Positions 24,252 to 36,700 of a stretch of DNA of 64,000 nt are shown here, piece after piece. The notes beneath the pieces were generated by a model. The model was not told the origin of the DNA and searched no databases. It saw only the letters and a list, made by a program, of their open reading frames with translations. The stretch covers positions 2,315,859 to 2,379,858 of the forward strand of contig JANPYM010000002.1 in assembly GCA_025890175.1 (NCBI GenBank), in the 5' to 3' direction. Both the position numbers and the translations under genes were made by a program. The first letter of the stretch is position 1. The number at the start of each line of letters is the position of its first letter. The DNA comes from Ciborinia camelliae. Lineage: Eukaryota; Ascomycota; Leotiomycetes; Helotiales; Sclerotiniaceae.

Positions 24252-27102
24252 TTTGAAGGGTTTTAGTAATTGAGATGAGTGGGATATTGCAAATAACGAA
24301 TGCCAATTCTTGAGGAAGAAGCTGCTTGGTGGAGCGAAGGCTTTGAAGAGGGGATGTAGAGCTAGAGTCAGAAATGAGGACTGATCATCTCTTTATATGT
24401 TATCTCACTCAAATGCCTTGCGGTCAATTGTCATTGTTTCAGCTTCGGTCCAGCTGAGGAGATTCTAATGATCCCCAGAAAGTGTGATAGGAGAAATTAT
24501 TGGCTCGTGGAAGCCCCTTGCAGGGAGTTGAGCAACGGGGGACTGACGAGATATGTATAAGAAGCCTACATAGGAAATTCATAGCGATTCTCGGAATTAT
24601 AGGAACCACAAAGGCGGGAAAACAAACTTAGAGTATAGTAGTAGAATCGGAGTATGTTTTAGAATCCAACTTTAGTGATGAAAATAATGATTTGGCTAAC
24701 ATCTCAGGTCGACTCTTGGTGCCACAGAAAAAGTGAGGATGCGGATTATTGGCTATCGACAAATGTGCCGCTGCGGGATATTCATACATCTCGTCTCGGC
24801 CAATTTCAATTTGATTACTTGAATATCGAAGATAAAACCCCTTCGCTTGTGATCTACAGCCCATTTACCTCGTGTATCTTATTTGCAGCCTATCACGACC
24901 AATTCAGCCACCGTGTCTGCTGTCTCACCAATGCTTATTATCAGTACAAAAGCATCATAGGCCGTGATAGGTTCGATTCGAGATCTGAAGGATCTGTGTG
25001 GCTTCTGGAAATCAGATCTACATGCACGTTTGTAGATGTGGCTGCATATAAATACAATTCTGAGTAGGTAAGCTTACCGGCTTGCAAAAGCCGCAGCCAG
25101 GGATTTTGCAATTATTTTCTCGTCATCAATTATGTGGTGTAGTTAAGTTAATTGCAGCCATAGCATCATGTGGCTGGGAACCTTTCAGGACATCTCTCTT
25201 GACAAGTTGTTTGGTTTGGAATGTCTGGAGCTGAGCGGGGTCACATGACTGGACACTAGGCCGTATTTGGGAACTGGTGAGCTTTATATACCTCGGTAGG
25301 TAGATAGGAGGTACCATAAGGTCTTCTCGACTTTCATCTCTTTAGTGAAATCAATAGTTACTACGTTTGTTAGCCCTGGCTTCCATTATACGTGACAGAA
25401 GACTAGTCACCTATGTGGTTATACCACAGGGGTTATATTCTTATTCAAATTGTCATTTAATCAACCGCCTAGTGCCCTACGCGGGGAGGTCAGTAGCTGG
25501 TGCTACGCCTCTAATCAAATCACAAGGCCGAATAACCTTATGATCATCCCATCATGTTGTTCAAGTGATCAAAGAGTTTAGTGAAGGGACGGGAAGGGAA
25601 GGGAAGGTCAAACCCTTGTGAATCTCGTCCATGTTACAGAAAAAAAGGGAAACTAGCAGAGAAGGGATATTGATTGAAGATCTAAACTATGGCTGCTTAT
25701 AAGCCAGGTCCTAAGGTAATACTACGCTAGTCTAGTGCCCAGATGACTTGATAAAACCGCCCTCATTACTGTTACTGAAGATCATCGCCCCTGCCGAATC
25801 TGCTGAATCTCACTTCATGAATCCAATCAATTCCATAAATGATTGATAGATCTATACTATTTTGAGATCAATGTGAGTATTGGAGCTTCAAACTTCAATG
25901 CATTTTCTTTGCTGATACAAAACCCTAGAATTTATCAATATCTCCTCTCCACACCAATCACGTCTTGTATATACCTACCTTAATGAAAGATCCACCAAAA
26001 GACTTGATCGCTCTCTACCCATAACATCATTCCTTCCGCCATTCGAACGCATTGTTTCTTGAACATTCCTTAGGCTTCTGAAATATTGACGTTTCTGGAG
26101 AGAAAATCGAAGTCGATCCAGATCTTCTTGCATGGGGTGTGGGTTTTTCTGAATTAACTTGATTTATTGATTGCATTCCAGGATGCTATATAACCTCAAT
26201 ATCAGAAATCCAAATGAAGCTTATGATTGCCGAAAAGAGTATGGAACTTGAAGGGGTCAACATCGTGCTTTCACTTGATGGTGGTTTGAGAAAATCTCGA
26301 ATAAATGTCCCCTCGAGCCAGTTTTATAATTAGCATTTTCAGTATTTGGTATACACCTTCTTATAATGATAAATATACATTACTATCGCAGCGATACGTA
26401 GCAAAGCTCTCAAGAGGCGCGTGAGAACGGTTCCGCCATGAAAATGGAGTGTAGCTATCTGAATCTGACCAACTGACTGTGCAGTTGAAGGCGAATGACG
26501 AAAGGGACCAATAAACATGGGATAGCTTTGATTGAGAGTCTTGGTTTTAATGGAACTGGTATCATCGATCAGCACAAGGGAAAATATGGAGAATTACTTC
26601 CCACGGAACCGGCGATATTTCACGACCTCCTAAGCAGCCATACTGCTACAATTCTGCTGCGAGTTAAATATCGGGACCAACGCATGAAAAGATGTTAACC
26701 GACACAAGCAAACTTAGAATTATGGCGAAATGTCATGTTCTCAAATAGCCCGGTAAAAGGAATTTATTATTAAACAGGCTCGAAGATAGTAGACCAATTG
26801 CTGAAGGTTTTGAGTTTCCAAATATTGTCTACTGACGACTAAAATATGAACCACCGAAACTAAAGCCTCTAGTGTGAGAAATCATGGAAGTGGCAAATAT
26901 TTGATCACGTGTAAACTTAGGGTGAAGTTATAGTTTGTGCACTTTTGATCAGTTTCGTACCATACTAAGTTTTTTCTTTAAATACATTCTTTTCTCATTT
27001 TCCGAATTCTGTTTCCTCTCTTACATGTACATCATACATTGGCAGAAATCCGCAGAAAAGTACCATCCACTCTCAAATATCAAGAATATTGATCATTTCA
27101 AA
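24252..27102. other. 2.9-kb intergenic stretch without a supported gene
   Basis: Normal base composition. The longest frame (24675-25067, +, 130 codons) has no domain, no splice partner found, and a frame of similar length lies antisense to it. Frames at 26339-26575 (-) and 26495-26698 (+) overlap each other and are equally unconvincing. An unrecognised multi-exon gene remains possible. Confidence 0.4.
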
Positions 27103-27458
27103 ATGGTAAATTTCTCTGTCAAATCTCTCCATCTGCTAGCTACAGTGTTAACCTATCATAGCCTTCTATACCAAATCAATTCCCACTGGCGTTCGCGAAC
27201 TGGACAGGTCCAGCTCAAGTGGTCAATCAATCAGTTAATCTTTACGCCAAAAGCAACAACATTTCGAAAATTCCTGAGTGTATAAATTGTGTTCCGGACA
27301 AATCAATGAAGCTGGCAAGCGAACGATGTGGTCCCCTAGCCGGTGTGATTATCATCGTCTTCATCATGGCCGCCATGATCTTTCTCAGTCTCGAGTATGC
27401 GCATAGCAGTTGGCATATTAATCGGCATAGAAGGCACAGAAAGCTCTTCCGCCGCTGA
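27103..27458 (+). CDS. Small single-pass membrane protein, 99 aa, ATG-only first exon
   Basis: Proposed exons are 27103-27105 (just ATG) and 27162-27458. The 56-bp intron starts GTAAAT, has a GTTAAC branch-like site and ends CATAG; the join keeps the frame. The protein has an N-terminal ectodomain with sequons NWT, NQS and NIS, a Cys pair (ECINC) and CGPLAG, one TM segment at about residues 61-80 (VIIIVFIMAAMIFLSLEY), and a very basic tail (HRRHRKLFRR). This suggests type III-like topology with a cytosolic basic tail, though no signal peptide is present. Without the intron the ATG would open an unrelated frame that ends at 27285 and lacks the TM segment. Function unknown. It is first of three small TM genes in a row. 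Confidence 0.55.
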
Positions 27459-27597
27459 ACGGCCGGAAAACAGGTGCACGCTGTGCGAGAGCAGCAGCGG
27501 AAAAGGCGGAGAGAGAGACGCTCATTTCCAAGGGAAAAATGATAATGCTGGGACGATAAAGGTAATGAAGCAGTAAAATCAGTGATACTGTCTTATT

Positions 27598-27690
27598 TTT
27601 AGGGTTTAGGGATTTGGAGATTTGGAGATTTGGGGAGATTTGGAGATTTGGGGAGATTTGGAGATTTGGAGATTTGGGGATTGAGGGTTA
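27598..27690 (+). repeat. GGAGATTTG/GGGGAGATTTG tandem repeat
   Basis: About nine imperfect units of GAGATTTGG with an occasional extra GG, beginning after TTTAGGGTTTAGGGATTTGG. G-rich on the + strand. It lies downstream of the first small membrane gene. Confidence 0.8.
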
Positions 27691-28202
27691 ATGATCGGAA
27701 ATAAATATAGCACAATACTAAGGTACCCCTAAATGAGCCTACAATCCAAATCTGTTCATTAAAATACCCATCCTCTCAACTTCTCCCAGAATCCCATAAA
27801 CTGACTTTCTGTAACTGCAGGGCCTTTTAAATTTTGACAATCGTGAGGTCATTCAATTTGTACCGGTAACCTAAAGCTTGGCGCTTTGACTAAGTGACAC
27901 TAGGTGGTCTAGCGAGCTGACTAATGAACTAGATAGGGGGCTAAAGCAAATATCGACGGTACTTGTCAGCTTAGCTTAAAAGCTAATGAGTGTCGGATTG
28001 AAGCTTCCGGTTTTGTGATTTCGAGTAGGGAAACTTTTGTTGAATGCTTCGCGGGATTTTTCTAAACATTCTCTCACTATTTCTCTCTCGCTATTTTCTT
28101 TTTTTTTGCACACACACTGACACGCTCACAGTATTATATATACAGGAATAAATGCATACATTTCTTGGAAATTCAGAAAAAATGAATCGTTTTCCATTCA
28201 AG

Positions 28203-28857
28203 ATGGTATGTGTTCTTCCAATCCCCAGGATACAGTTCAGTGTGCCCAACAGTCCGGACTGCAGTCAAGTAATGAGATCAGGGCTCACGGCTTTCTAAGT
28301 ATCAAAAGATCTCAAATTACACTGTAGTCCGGCTTGTTAGATACATTCAGATGCGAAAAGTTTCGGGGTTCGAGGTTCGAAAAGTCCGGATTATTAGAAG
28401 CCTCTGCACCATCTCAATTATTCCCCCATTGTTTTTATTATCCGAAACTAACATCTTCTACCGACAGGAACCAATTCAAACTCCCTCCAACCTCACCATT
28501 ATATCCTTCAACTCTTCCAATTACTTAGCCACCCCGTCCATCTCATCCAAATCCACTGCCACAGAAGAGCAACAACAGCATGACCTGGCACAATACAACA
28601 GACGTCAATACGCAAAATGGATGATTATTCTCTTTTTTCTCCGATTAATCTTTTCAACTTTCATCTTTGTAACTTTAAAATGCTGGATCCTAATTCGCCA
28701 CTACCGCAAAATGATGATGAGGAAAAATGGCGCAGCAGCACTTCGAGAATTGAAGGAGAGGATGGAACCGGAATTAAGGGAGCGAGCGGGAATTGGATTA
28801 AAGCTTGGCGTGATAAAGGGAATTGCATGGGATGATGAGAGAGTCACGGAGTCATGA
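28203..28857 (+). CDS. Small single-pass membrane protein, 130 aa, ATG-only first exon
   Basis: Proposed exons are 28203-28205 (ATG) and 28468-28857. The 262-bp intron starts GTATGT, has ACTAAC 17 nt before its CGACAG end, and the frame is kept. The protein begins MEPIQTPSNLT and has sequons NLT and NSS, a Gln-rich linker, a TM segment at about residues 54-75 (MIILFFLRLIFSTFIFVTL), then a basic region (RHYRKMMMRKNG) and a charged helical tail (ALRELKERMEPELRERAG). The layout (glyco-sequons, one TM, basic tail) and the start-codon-only exon repeat the gene at 27103-27458. No family recognised. Alternative: a longer reading frame begins at 28351, but it lacks a good start context. Confidence 0.5.
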
Positions 28858-29797
28858 TAGGAGTGTCTGCAGGAGAAATTCTCGGAAGATGTGCTACATG
28901 TCCTTGTGCATAAAGCTACAGGTAGCGGGTAGGTAGTAATTGGGGCTTTTCTGTCCAGGATATACAGCGTGGTGGTCTTTTCTTGATATTCATCTGTAGG
29001 GTGTTTAATAGCAGACTATAGTTCAGAAATGAATCCATTGAAATGATCAAATGGTTTCTAAAGATTTATAGCTTTTCAAACACTGTGAATGTGGATCTGG
29101 TTAACGAAGACGGATGATTATGGGATACCCTAGAACTTATCTTTTGGTGCCATTGGAAAAATAACGAAGAATAGGCCATCTTTCTATCCATCAATTAGAT
29201 ATTCTTTTGAACAGGCTCTTGATAGTCGAGATGATGAATTTGTTTTGAACAATCGCTTGAACTCCAACATGATACGAAATCCTCTGAAATGTCAAGTTTG
29301 CTTGGATTATATAGCCAGAATTCAGAGACTGTCCTCTGGAGAATCCAAAATTAATAATACTAGAGACAGTCTTGATCGACATCAGATTCGCGAGTCAAGT
29401 AATGTGGTGAAGTACATTTTAGGCCTTAGCTTCATCACTACTCGATTAGTTCGACCTTAAACCAAGATTCCGGGTTAGACTAGAGCGACGAAAAATAGGA
29501 CTACTATTGCAAGCAGAAACTCTAAATCTCTCTCAGAATGTGCCAATTGAAATATATAATGTGTGATTTTCCTTCATTGCAATCATTTTCCCTTCCCTCC
29601 TGTATACCTTTTCAACCTACCATTTGACCACCACTTCGTCACATATACACCCATCTAAACTTATATATCCTTCAAAGAAGCAATATACATCGAATCTCCT
29701 GGTATATATTGCCATCTAACATATCACACCTCAATTCATTTGTACCAATTTCACCAATCGATCGATATCTTTCCCACGCAGGAAACCCCCACTCAAA
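28858..29797. other. Intergenic, no gene seen
   Basis: Overlapping frames on both strands at 29191-29460 start from non-ATG codons and are not supported. A CCCACGCAG acceptor-like site at about 29775-29783 upstream of the next gene may mark a 5'-UTR intron. Confidence 0.4.
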
Positions 29798-30160
29798 ATG
29801 TCACCCATCAGAACAAAGGCAGCGAAGCATGTCACTCATATTCGCGTCACCTTCAAGGGTTCGGTGATTGTCGTCATCATCATACTTGCGATAATGGCCT
29901 TTATAGGGACTTGGCGATATTTGCATCCGGACGAAGATGAGTGGTGTGCGAAAGCGACACTTGCGCGGGAAGCGGCGAGGAGATCGAAAACACGTTCGGC
30001 GGCTTCTTCTCCGCCGGCCAAGGAAATCGAGGAGGGGAAGGAGACAGCGATCGGGGACTCCACGCACAGTAGTGGGGAGAGCGTACAGAGCGGGGAGGAG
30101 ATCATGACGGATGCGTTGAAGGGGATTTTGGAGGAGTGGCAGGGGGGGAGTTGCGAATGA
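29798..30160 (+). CDS. Small single-pass membrane protein, 120 aa
   Basis: An uninterrupted frame starting at ATG in the context CTCAAAATG. A basic N-terminus (MSPIRTKAAKHVTHIRVTFK) is followed by one TM segment at about residues 21-40 (GSVIVVIIILAIMAFIGTW) and an acidic-then-mixed hydrophilic tail (HPDEDEWC, later Ser/Glu-rich). No signal peptide or known domain. Third of three consecutive small one-TM genes on the same strand, though its tail is not basic like the other two. A 166-codon minus frame overlaps it (29836-30336), but its repeats-driven composition makes it a shadow. Confidence 0.55.
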   Translation: MSPIRTKAAKHVTHIRVTFKGSVIVVIIILAIMAFIGTWRYLHPDEDEWCAKATLAREAARRSKTRSAASSPPAKEIEEGKETAIGDSTHSSGESVQSGEEIMTDALKGILEEWQGGSCE

Positions 30161-30457
30161 AGGGGTGGGAGTTGGAAAGGGGGGAGAAGAAAGTATATCC
30201 TACCTACCCACCACCCACTTACCCACCACCCACCTACCACCCACCTAGCAAATAATAAACATAGAATAAAATACATTAATAGATTTCCACAAACCATCCA
30301 AAGCCATACCATCCATACCTGTCCAAAGATCCACAAACCTTACGTCCTACCCTCCTACATCTAAAGTTAGGTAACTTACATTATAATAATTCGTCACCTC
30401 ACCTCCCCTCTCCTTCCCTCAACCGCCCTCGCCTCACCTCAACCGCCTTCACCTCCC

Positions 30458-30826
30458 NNNNNNNNNNNNNNNNNNNNNNNNNNNNNNNNNNNNNNNNNNN
30501 NNNNNNNNNNNNNNNNNNNNNNNNNNNNNNNNNNNNNNNNNNNNNNNNNNNNNNNNNNNNNNNNNNNNNNNNNNNNNNNNNNNNNNNNNNNNNNNNNNNN
30601 NNNNNNNNNNNNNNNNNNNNNNNNNNNNNNNNNNNNNNNNNNNNNNNNNNNNNNNNNNNNNNNNNNNNNNNNNNNNNNNNNNNNNNNNNNNNNNNNNNNN
30701 NNNNNNNNNNNNNNNNNNNNNNNNNNNNNNNNNNNNNNNNNNNNNNNNNNNNNNNNNNNNNNNNNNNNNNNNNNNNNNNNNNNNNNNNNNNNNNNNNNNN
30801 NNNNNNNNNNNNNNNNNNNNNNNNNN
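30458..30826. other. Assembly gap (369 N)
   Basis: Unsequenced. The flanks are strand-biased C-rich tandem repeats, which probably caused the break. Frames that bridge it are artefacts. Confidence 0.99.
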
Positions 30827-31010
30827 TCTCCCCATCCCCATCCCCACCCCCATCACACGCACACGCACACGCACACCCACACGCACAATAGCAAGCAAGC
30901 AAGCAAACCAAAAAAAGAGAGAGACTAGAAAATAAAAAAGGGGGTATCATTTTAAAAATAACTATCCTAAAGCTATCACTATAACCATAACCAACCCTCA
31001 AATATTCCAA

Positions 31011-31085
31011 GTCCGCACCCGCACCCGCATCCGAATCCGAATCCGAAATCGAAATCGAAATCCGATCCTGATCCTGATCCTGATA
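31011..31085 (+). repeat. Interleaved hexamer repeats (CGCACC, TCCGAA, CGAAAT, TCCTGA)
   Basis: Four different 6-bp units follow one another without spacer, three or four copies each. The antisense reading gives Ser-Asp/Gly-Ala dipeptide runs that are not a protein. Confidence 0.8.
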
Positions 31086-31813
31086 TCCCAACCAATCTCG
31101 CCGCAATCCGAAAAAAAAAGATCTCAAAACCCTTTTTGATAAAGACCTCCACTCCCAACCACGCTCCCCGGCTCACATTAAGTGAGATTCTATTCATCCA
31201 TCAATCCATCCATCCATCTGTCCATCCATTCATTTTCCGTTCATTTTCCATTCCATTCCATTCCATCCATCCATCCATCCTTCCTTCCTATCCATTTCGT
31301 ATATCATACCAGACCATGTACCAGCCATGTACGTACGCCCAACTCTTAAAAATCATTTCGGTCGATATTCATATCTTACATGCTGCCATTGCTAGCAAAA
31401 TGTGCATGCATTTGTCTTTCATCCCAATCCCAATCCTAATCCCATCAAAACCAATTCCAAAAAGAAAATCGCCAAAGTGAAGATGAGGGAGATGAGAAAA
31501 AAAAAAGAAAACATTCATAACCATAACTCATACAAGTCGTACAATCATCGAGACGTTTACATTTCCTCCATAAGGAAAAAAGAGATAATAGAAAAGATGC
31601 TCTTAAAAGTGCTTTTGGGGGTATAAACTTTTTCCGCTTTTCTGAAAAACCAAAGAAGAGGAGAAAGTAAAAACCACCTAACAATATGCACAGAGAAAAT
31701 GTTGAAAAAATGAATCCAAAGAAATGAGATGAAATCGCCACAGTCATAATAATATCGCTAAATCAAATTCCAACAAATAAATCGCTTGTAGAAATGAAAT
31801 ATGATCCGTGAAA

Positions 31814-33787
31814 TTAAGAGCAAGTTGAAGTAGTTGAGGTCTGCCAATTAGCAGCACGAGCTTCGTAATCCTCTCGACGTTCACGAGGTGCTCGATCACG
31901 GTCTTGAGGTCTAGGTGAGACTCGGGTGTAAGAATGTTGTGATTTCATGCGAGATCGGGTCGTTTGACTATCGCTTCGGTCAAGTCTGCCTCGGCGGTCA
32001 CGATCATCAATTAATTTAGGTCCGTGTCCGAGTCCATATTCTGATCCGCTTGCTTGGCTTTGGTCGCGAATCTTTTCCGTGCGGTGAATATGAATTTTCC
32101 CTCCTTCTTCACATTGAATTTCAGCTCCACCAACCATGACCTTAGCCTGGCCTGTAACCTCAATTGTAACATTGTCATCACCACCACTTCGGGTCGTACG
32201 AGTGGTTTGCGTGCCTCGGTAATCACTCAAGTCACGACTTCCACTGCTCTTTGTGCTTCTGCTGCTGCCTCCAGCCTGTCTTCGTTGTTCTTTTCTCAAA
32301 GCCTCGGCAGTGAGTGGTATAGTTGGACCACTAACCTCCTCAAGATAGTTGGCTGCCGCAGAAAGTTTTGCGTCATAACCACTTGATCCTGAAGTAGATG
32401 CTTGAGTAGATGAAGAAGATTGTCCAAAGTAACTTTGTCTGTGCCTGTTCTTGCTATTTGTCTCAAGTCTGAACCTCTCTGCTTCCCTAGGGAGATCGCT
32501 CACATCATATGAAATGGAGTTTCGATGAGCGCTTGGTCGACGAGGACGTGGTGATGGGTGAGGAGGTTCTTCATGGACCTCTTCAACGCTGTATTGAGAA
32601 AGGCTGTCGTCATATACTGGCATCTCAACTGTTGGTCGTCGTACAATAGGTTTAGAAGGTACAGGTGGTGGTGGCATGGCGACCTGAGAATCTCTCCTGG
32701 CTCTGCTCTTGCTCTTGGTCTTGTTTTTGTTGTACCCGTTTTCCACCTCGCTGTAATTACTTTCGCGACTGTGTGTGCTTTCTGCCTTGCTAAAGTTGCT
32801 CTCTGAGACTGCAGAGCTATTTGTTCTCGTAAGAATGCCAGATGGTACACGTATGCTGCTTGTTGTAGTTCTCCTGATTGTTGCTGGTTCGTCAACCGAA
32901 GATTCGCCATAGCTATCATAACCGTCTTCGCTGTAATGATACTCTTGCTCATATCTTCCTGCGATCATTCTAGGTGTTTGAGCTGGTTCATCCCGAATTC
33001 CATATGCTGAAACTCTTTCCCTTTGTTGGGGTTCGAATCGGGCAGAAAGAGAGCGCGATGAAGGTTGAGGATCTTGTGGCTGGAAATAACTAGTAGGTTG
33101 GGGAGTGTGAACGACGGCATAATTGTTAAATGCTGGTGATGGGGGAGGAGCTTGAAATTGCGCCGGTTGTTGAGGAGGTTGAAAGAACGCAGAGTTGGAT
33201 AGTGGGGGATAACCGGAAGATAATGATGAGGAAGCAGCGTGGTAGCTGGAAGGTCGGGCGCCAGCGTGGTATGTTTGAGCATGAGGCATTGGGCGAGGTC
33301 TCATAGGGACGGATGTGGTGGTAGGTGGTTGTTGGTTAATGACAGGAGGGTGAAGATGTCGGGAAGAAACTGGTGATGGAATTCCATAGTGTTCCGGCTT
33401 CACATCTGTCTTGACGCTAAGAGGTCTTCGGTGTTCCTTATTCTCCTTATTTTTAAGTGACTGTGGTCGTTCGACTGAGATTGAAGGTCGTCTTTGGCTC
33501 GCGGATGGTCTTCGCGATTTCTTGCTTTCCTTGGTGAATTCGGCATCTGGTATCGCATCGGGTGAGGATATCTCGGAGCCTGTAGGAATTGCTCCTGTCG
33601 AGTATCCCGAGTCACTGTTTGTTTTCGAAGCTTTACTTGATGTGCGCTCCCGACTTGGAATCTTGGCCTTGGTCTTGTCTCTGGCGGCGGCCTTAACGCT
33701 TGCGCTTCGTCTGGTACTCTTCAGAACCCTGCCAGTCTCTTCATCTTCTTCTTCGACATATGCGGCACGTGGAGAGCGAGAACCCAT
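31814..33787 (-). CDS. Large intrinsically disordered protein, 657 aa, conserved-looking C-terminal motif
   Basis: An intronless frame. The first in-frame ATG is at 33787 (MGSRSPRAAYVEEEDEETGR); upstream codons come from a GTG start and are taken as 5' UTR. Composition is Ser/Arg/Pro/Thr-rich throughout, with Pro-rich stretches (QPPQQPAQFQAPPPSP at about 205-220; MPPPPVPSKP at about 378-387) that could bind SH3 or WW domains. Near residues 540-590 is the only ordered-looking segment (VTIEVTGQAKVMVGGAEIQC, then EEGGKIHIHR), flanked by Arg/Asp-rich low complexity. It resembles large disordered cytoskeleton- or polarity-associated proteins of filamentous fungi, but I cannot name a family. Codon use is normal and uninterrupted over 2 kb, so the gene is real. 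Confidence 0.8.
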   Translation of the reverse strand: MGSRSPRAAYVEEEDEETGRVLKSTRRSASVKAAARDKTKAKIPSRERTSSKASKTNSDSGYSTGAIPTGSEISSPDAIPDAEFTKESKKSRRPSASQRRPSISVERPQSLKNKENKEHRRPLSVKTDVKPEHYGIPSPVSSRHLHPPVINQQPPTTTSVPMRPRPMPHAQTYHAGARPSSYHAASSSLSSGYPPLSNSAFFQPPQQPAQFQAPPPSPAFNNYAVVHTPQPTSYFQPQDPQPSSRSLSARFEPQQRERVSAYGIRDEPAQTPRMIAGRYEQEYHYSEDGYDSYGESSVDEPATIRRTTTSSIRVPSGILTRTNSSAVSESNFSKAESTHSRESNYSEVENGYNKNKTKSKSRARRDSQVAMPPPPVPSKPIVRRPTVEMPVYDDSLSQYSVEEVHEEPPHPSPRPRRPSAHRNSISYDVSDLPREAERFRLETNSKNRHRQSYFGQSSSSTQASTSGSSGYDAKLSAAANYLEEVSGPTIPLTAEALRKEQRRQAGGSSRSTKSSGSRDLSDYRGTQTTRTTRSGGDDNVTIEVTGQAKVMVGGAEIQCEEGGKIHIHRTEKIRDQSQASGSEYGLGHGPKLIDDRDRRGRLDRSDSQTTRSRMKSQHSYTRVSPRPQDRDRAPRERREDYEARAANWQTSTTSTCS

Positions 33788-36700
33788 TGTTGAATTGATG
33801 CGACAACAATGTAAGTCGTCAACCACGGAATATGTATATCAATGATGATGCCAATGCGCAAGATGCGCGCGACGGTTATTGAATGCGAGTGGAAAACGGA
33901 CTTGACGCTCTCTACTTAAGTAATAGTAATTGATGTCGCACAAAGGTAGTGTTATGTTGTGGTTGGTGAGAATATGTGTGTGTTGTGAAGTTTGGTTGAC
34001 GGGGTGTGCGGGAAGTGTGGGAAGTGTGGTGTGGGTGATGGGATGGATGAGCCGACTGAGGGATGAGAGGGATGAGAGGGATAAGAGGGATGAGGGATGA
34101 TTATCAAAAATAAAAAAAAATAAAAAATAAGTAAATAAATAAATGAATAAATAAATAAATAAATAAAAACAAATCAATATATGGGGAAGTCTGAGCCCTT
34201 TTTAGTGTCTGTCTAGGTAATCCGTATCGTCTCGTCTCGTCTCGTACCGTACCGTACCAGGTAATGGCGTAGACCAAATGATTGATTGGATAGGCAACGC
34301 AATTCCGCAGTAGTATCAATAGGGTAGTACTTATATGAGAAAGCTGAGACTTTTGAGTAACGGAGAATATATTTTTTCCCCCTTCTCTCTCCTCTCTTCT
34401 TCCTGTTGAATTTCTTCCTTCGTTGATTATTCTTCGCTTTCCTTTGCCAGGTTGCTTTGCTTTGCCAGGTTGCCAGGTTGATACCGGTAGTTGATAAGTT
34501 GTGGTCACTGGTTGGTGATGATTAGGTCCGTCCGTAGGGTTTATCGATAGCGAGTCGTTTTGTTTGGTACAGTAATAAGTACGGAGCAAGTAAGCCCACC
34601 ACCTAGGATTAAAATGTCGATGCGATGCGATATGGATATGGATATGGATATGGATGGATCAGCAATCCCGCCCGGGCAGTGAAGTTAAATAAGAACCACA
34701 AATGGAGGGGAAAGGAGATGTGGATGTGGGTGGATGTTTGTGTGGGTAAAGGGAGGTTTTGGACTTTATCGACCAGAAATCTGTGATATGATATGATGGG
34801 GATCTGGTGATGGTGAATGGTGAATGGTAATGGTAATGGTGATGGAATCAACAACGAGGATCCCTTGGTAAAACCTTTCTTCGTAACCTTTCTGATGAAA
34901 AAAGGGTACGGATAAAATCCGAATGGAGAATAAAAAATGATGATACACGGTACAAGGTGTTACACCCTCCACTCCTCAGACCTGGTTCACGCTGGTACTG
35001 TATGATGGAAAGGAAGAGGAAGAAAAATATCCAAGGCGATTTTTCTTTCCTTTGCAGATGATCCTAATCCTAATCCTTGGGTAATGGTAATTAATGGTGA
35101 TGGTAAGTAATATGTGAATGGGAATATATCCAAATGGGAATATATAATGGATTATGGAATCCTTTTCAAATAAAAATCCTTATCCGGTTTATGTATAGAG
35201 GGTTGTATTTTCTGTCCTTGGGTATAGATGAGAAGATAGAAGATTGAAGATTCGCTGAACGGAGGATAAGGGTCTGAGACTGCAAAATTGATGGATGTAT
35301 TTTACAACAAGGTAGTATCGAAGAATCAGGGGTTAGTGTATTCGTATACCGGTCTACTAGGTAGGTACGTATCCTATTTTCATGGGGTTTCCAAATTTTA
35401 TTCCTGTGTGGGTGTCTTTTGGATGGTCCTGATCTCCTGCGGTCCTTTTAGGTCTTGGAGACGAATCTGTTCTGTTGACTTGGTCAATAATTGATCGTAG
35501 GTCTTGCTCTTGTAGCTTTGTACTTTTGGGAAAAATCCACAACATACGAGGATATTCTTGTTTCCCGTAGGTCAAATCTTCCGTAGACTCGTAGCAGGGG
35601 GGAAATCAAGGAGAAAAAGAAAAATTTCTCTATCGTTCGTCGTGTTGTTCGTCCGTCGGTCCTTCAGCCTAATGCTTGTCGTCGTACAGAATTCAGGAGC
35701 TCATTGGGTATCAATAAGTATATGTGATAAGTGGAGTTGGGATGCGAATACAAAAGTCCCGTCGCATAGTAGCTAGAAAAGACTAGGGAGGGGTTGGAAA
35801 GAACGGTACAGGAGGGTGTGTAGTTGTATGTATGTATGACTCCTTGTTAAATTAGGATGTCTATTTTTGAGCTGAATAATGGTAAAGGTTAAAGTAATGT
35901 AAGATGGATGAAGAGTAAGAAGTGTATGTATGGGTGATAAACGGTGCGTGATCTTTTTTTTTTAATGGCGTTGGCAAAGAATGAAGGGAAATGAAAGGGA
36001 TGGGGAGAGAAGAGGCAACAATTTTGGGACGGGAGGAAGGGAAGAGGAGGATAAAGATGTATTCCGAGTAGAAAGCTTGCGAGGTATGAAGGGATTTGCG
36101 AATAATAGTGGAATAATACTGTAGAGAATTGAAAATAATTGGAATTCTAGAAGTTTATTTGCGGGGATAACCTATTTTTGTTGCGCCTCCTTCATCCACT
36201 TCGCTTGAATCGCATTTTCTATTTTCCCCCCTTCCTTTCCCAATAGCCCAGGTAAGTTCTTTTGACAAGGCGGCAAATGTTATTTTTTCTCCCCAATGAT
36301 CGTTACAGATACGGGACATTTTTTGATGAGTAACTTATCGTACATAAAACTGTACATGGTCATGGTTTCGTAGTCACACTGACGACGGGTAGTGCTTCAT
36401 GTTCTGGTTGTCTGGTTATTTGATACACAAAGTTGCAATTGCCTACTTCTGCCTACTTTCATGTTACTTTATATCATCATCGGCCAGTAACCATGATTCG
36501 CATACGAGAAAACTGTTGGCTGCGGCTTTTCAAATCGATCTCCCAGACGATAAAATTGAAAAATTGATGCACCGCACCAAATGCACGATGTACCCAAAGG
36601 TACCTAAGCCCACATCGTCAGACCCGTCCACTCATCTACTTTGACAATAGTTTCGTACATAACACCAACCGATTATTTGCTCACACGCCGGACAACTCGC

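Larger units (their letters stand above)
30161..31813. other. Intergenic with simple repeats and a 369-bp assembly gap
   Basis: It holds CCACCCACCTA-type repeats at 30200-30245, the N gap 30458-30826, CACACGCACACG at 30858-30890, hexamer repeats at 31011-31085 and ATCCATCCATCC at 31200-31290. No gene. The part from about 31490 to 31813 is probably the 3' UTR of the minus-strand gene. Confidence 0.6.

Noticed and set aside
24675..25067. 130-codon + frame as a gene
   Set aside because: No domain, no convincing splice context, overlaps an equally long antisense frame; could be chance.
30399..31127. 242-codon minus-strand frame across the N gap
   Set aside because: Most of it is N; the readable ends are Ser/Asp/Gly/Cys repeats made by hexamer microsatellites.
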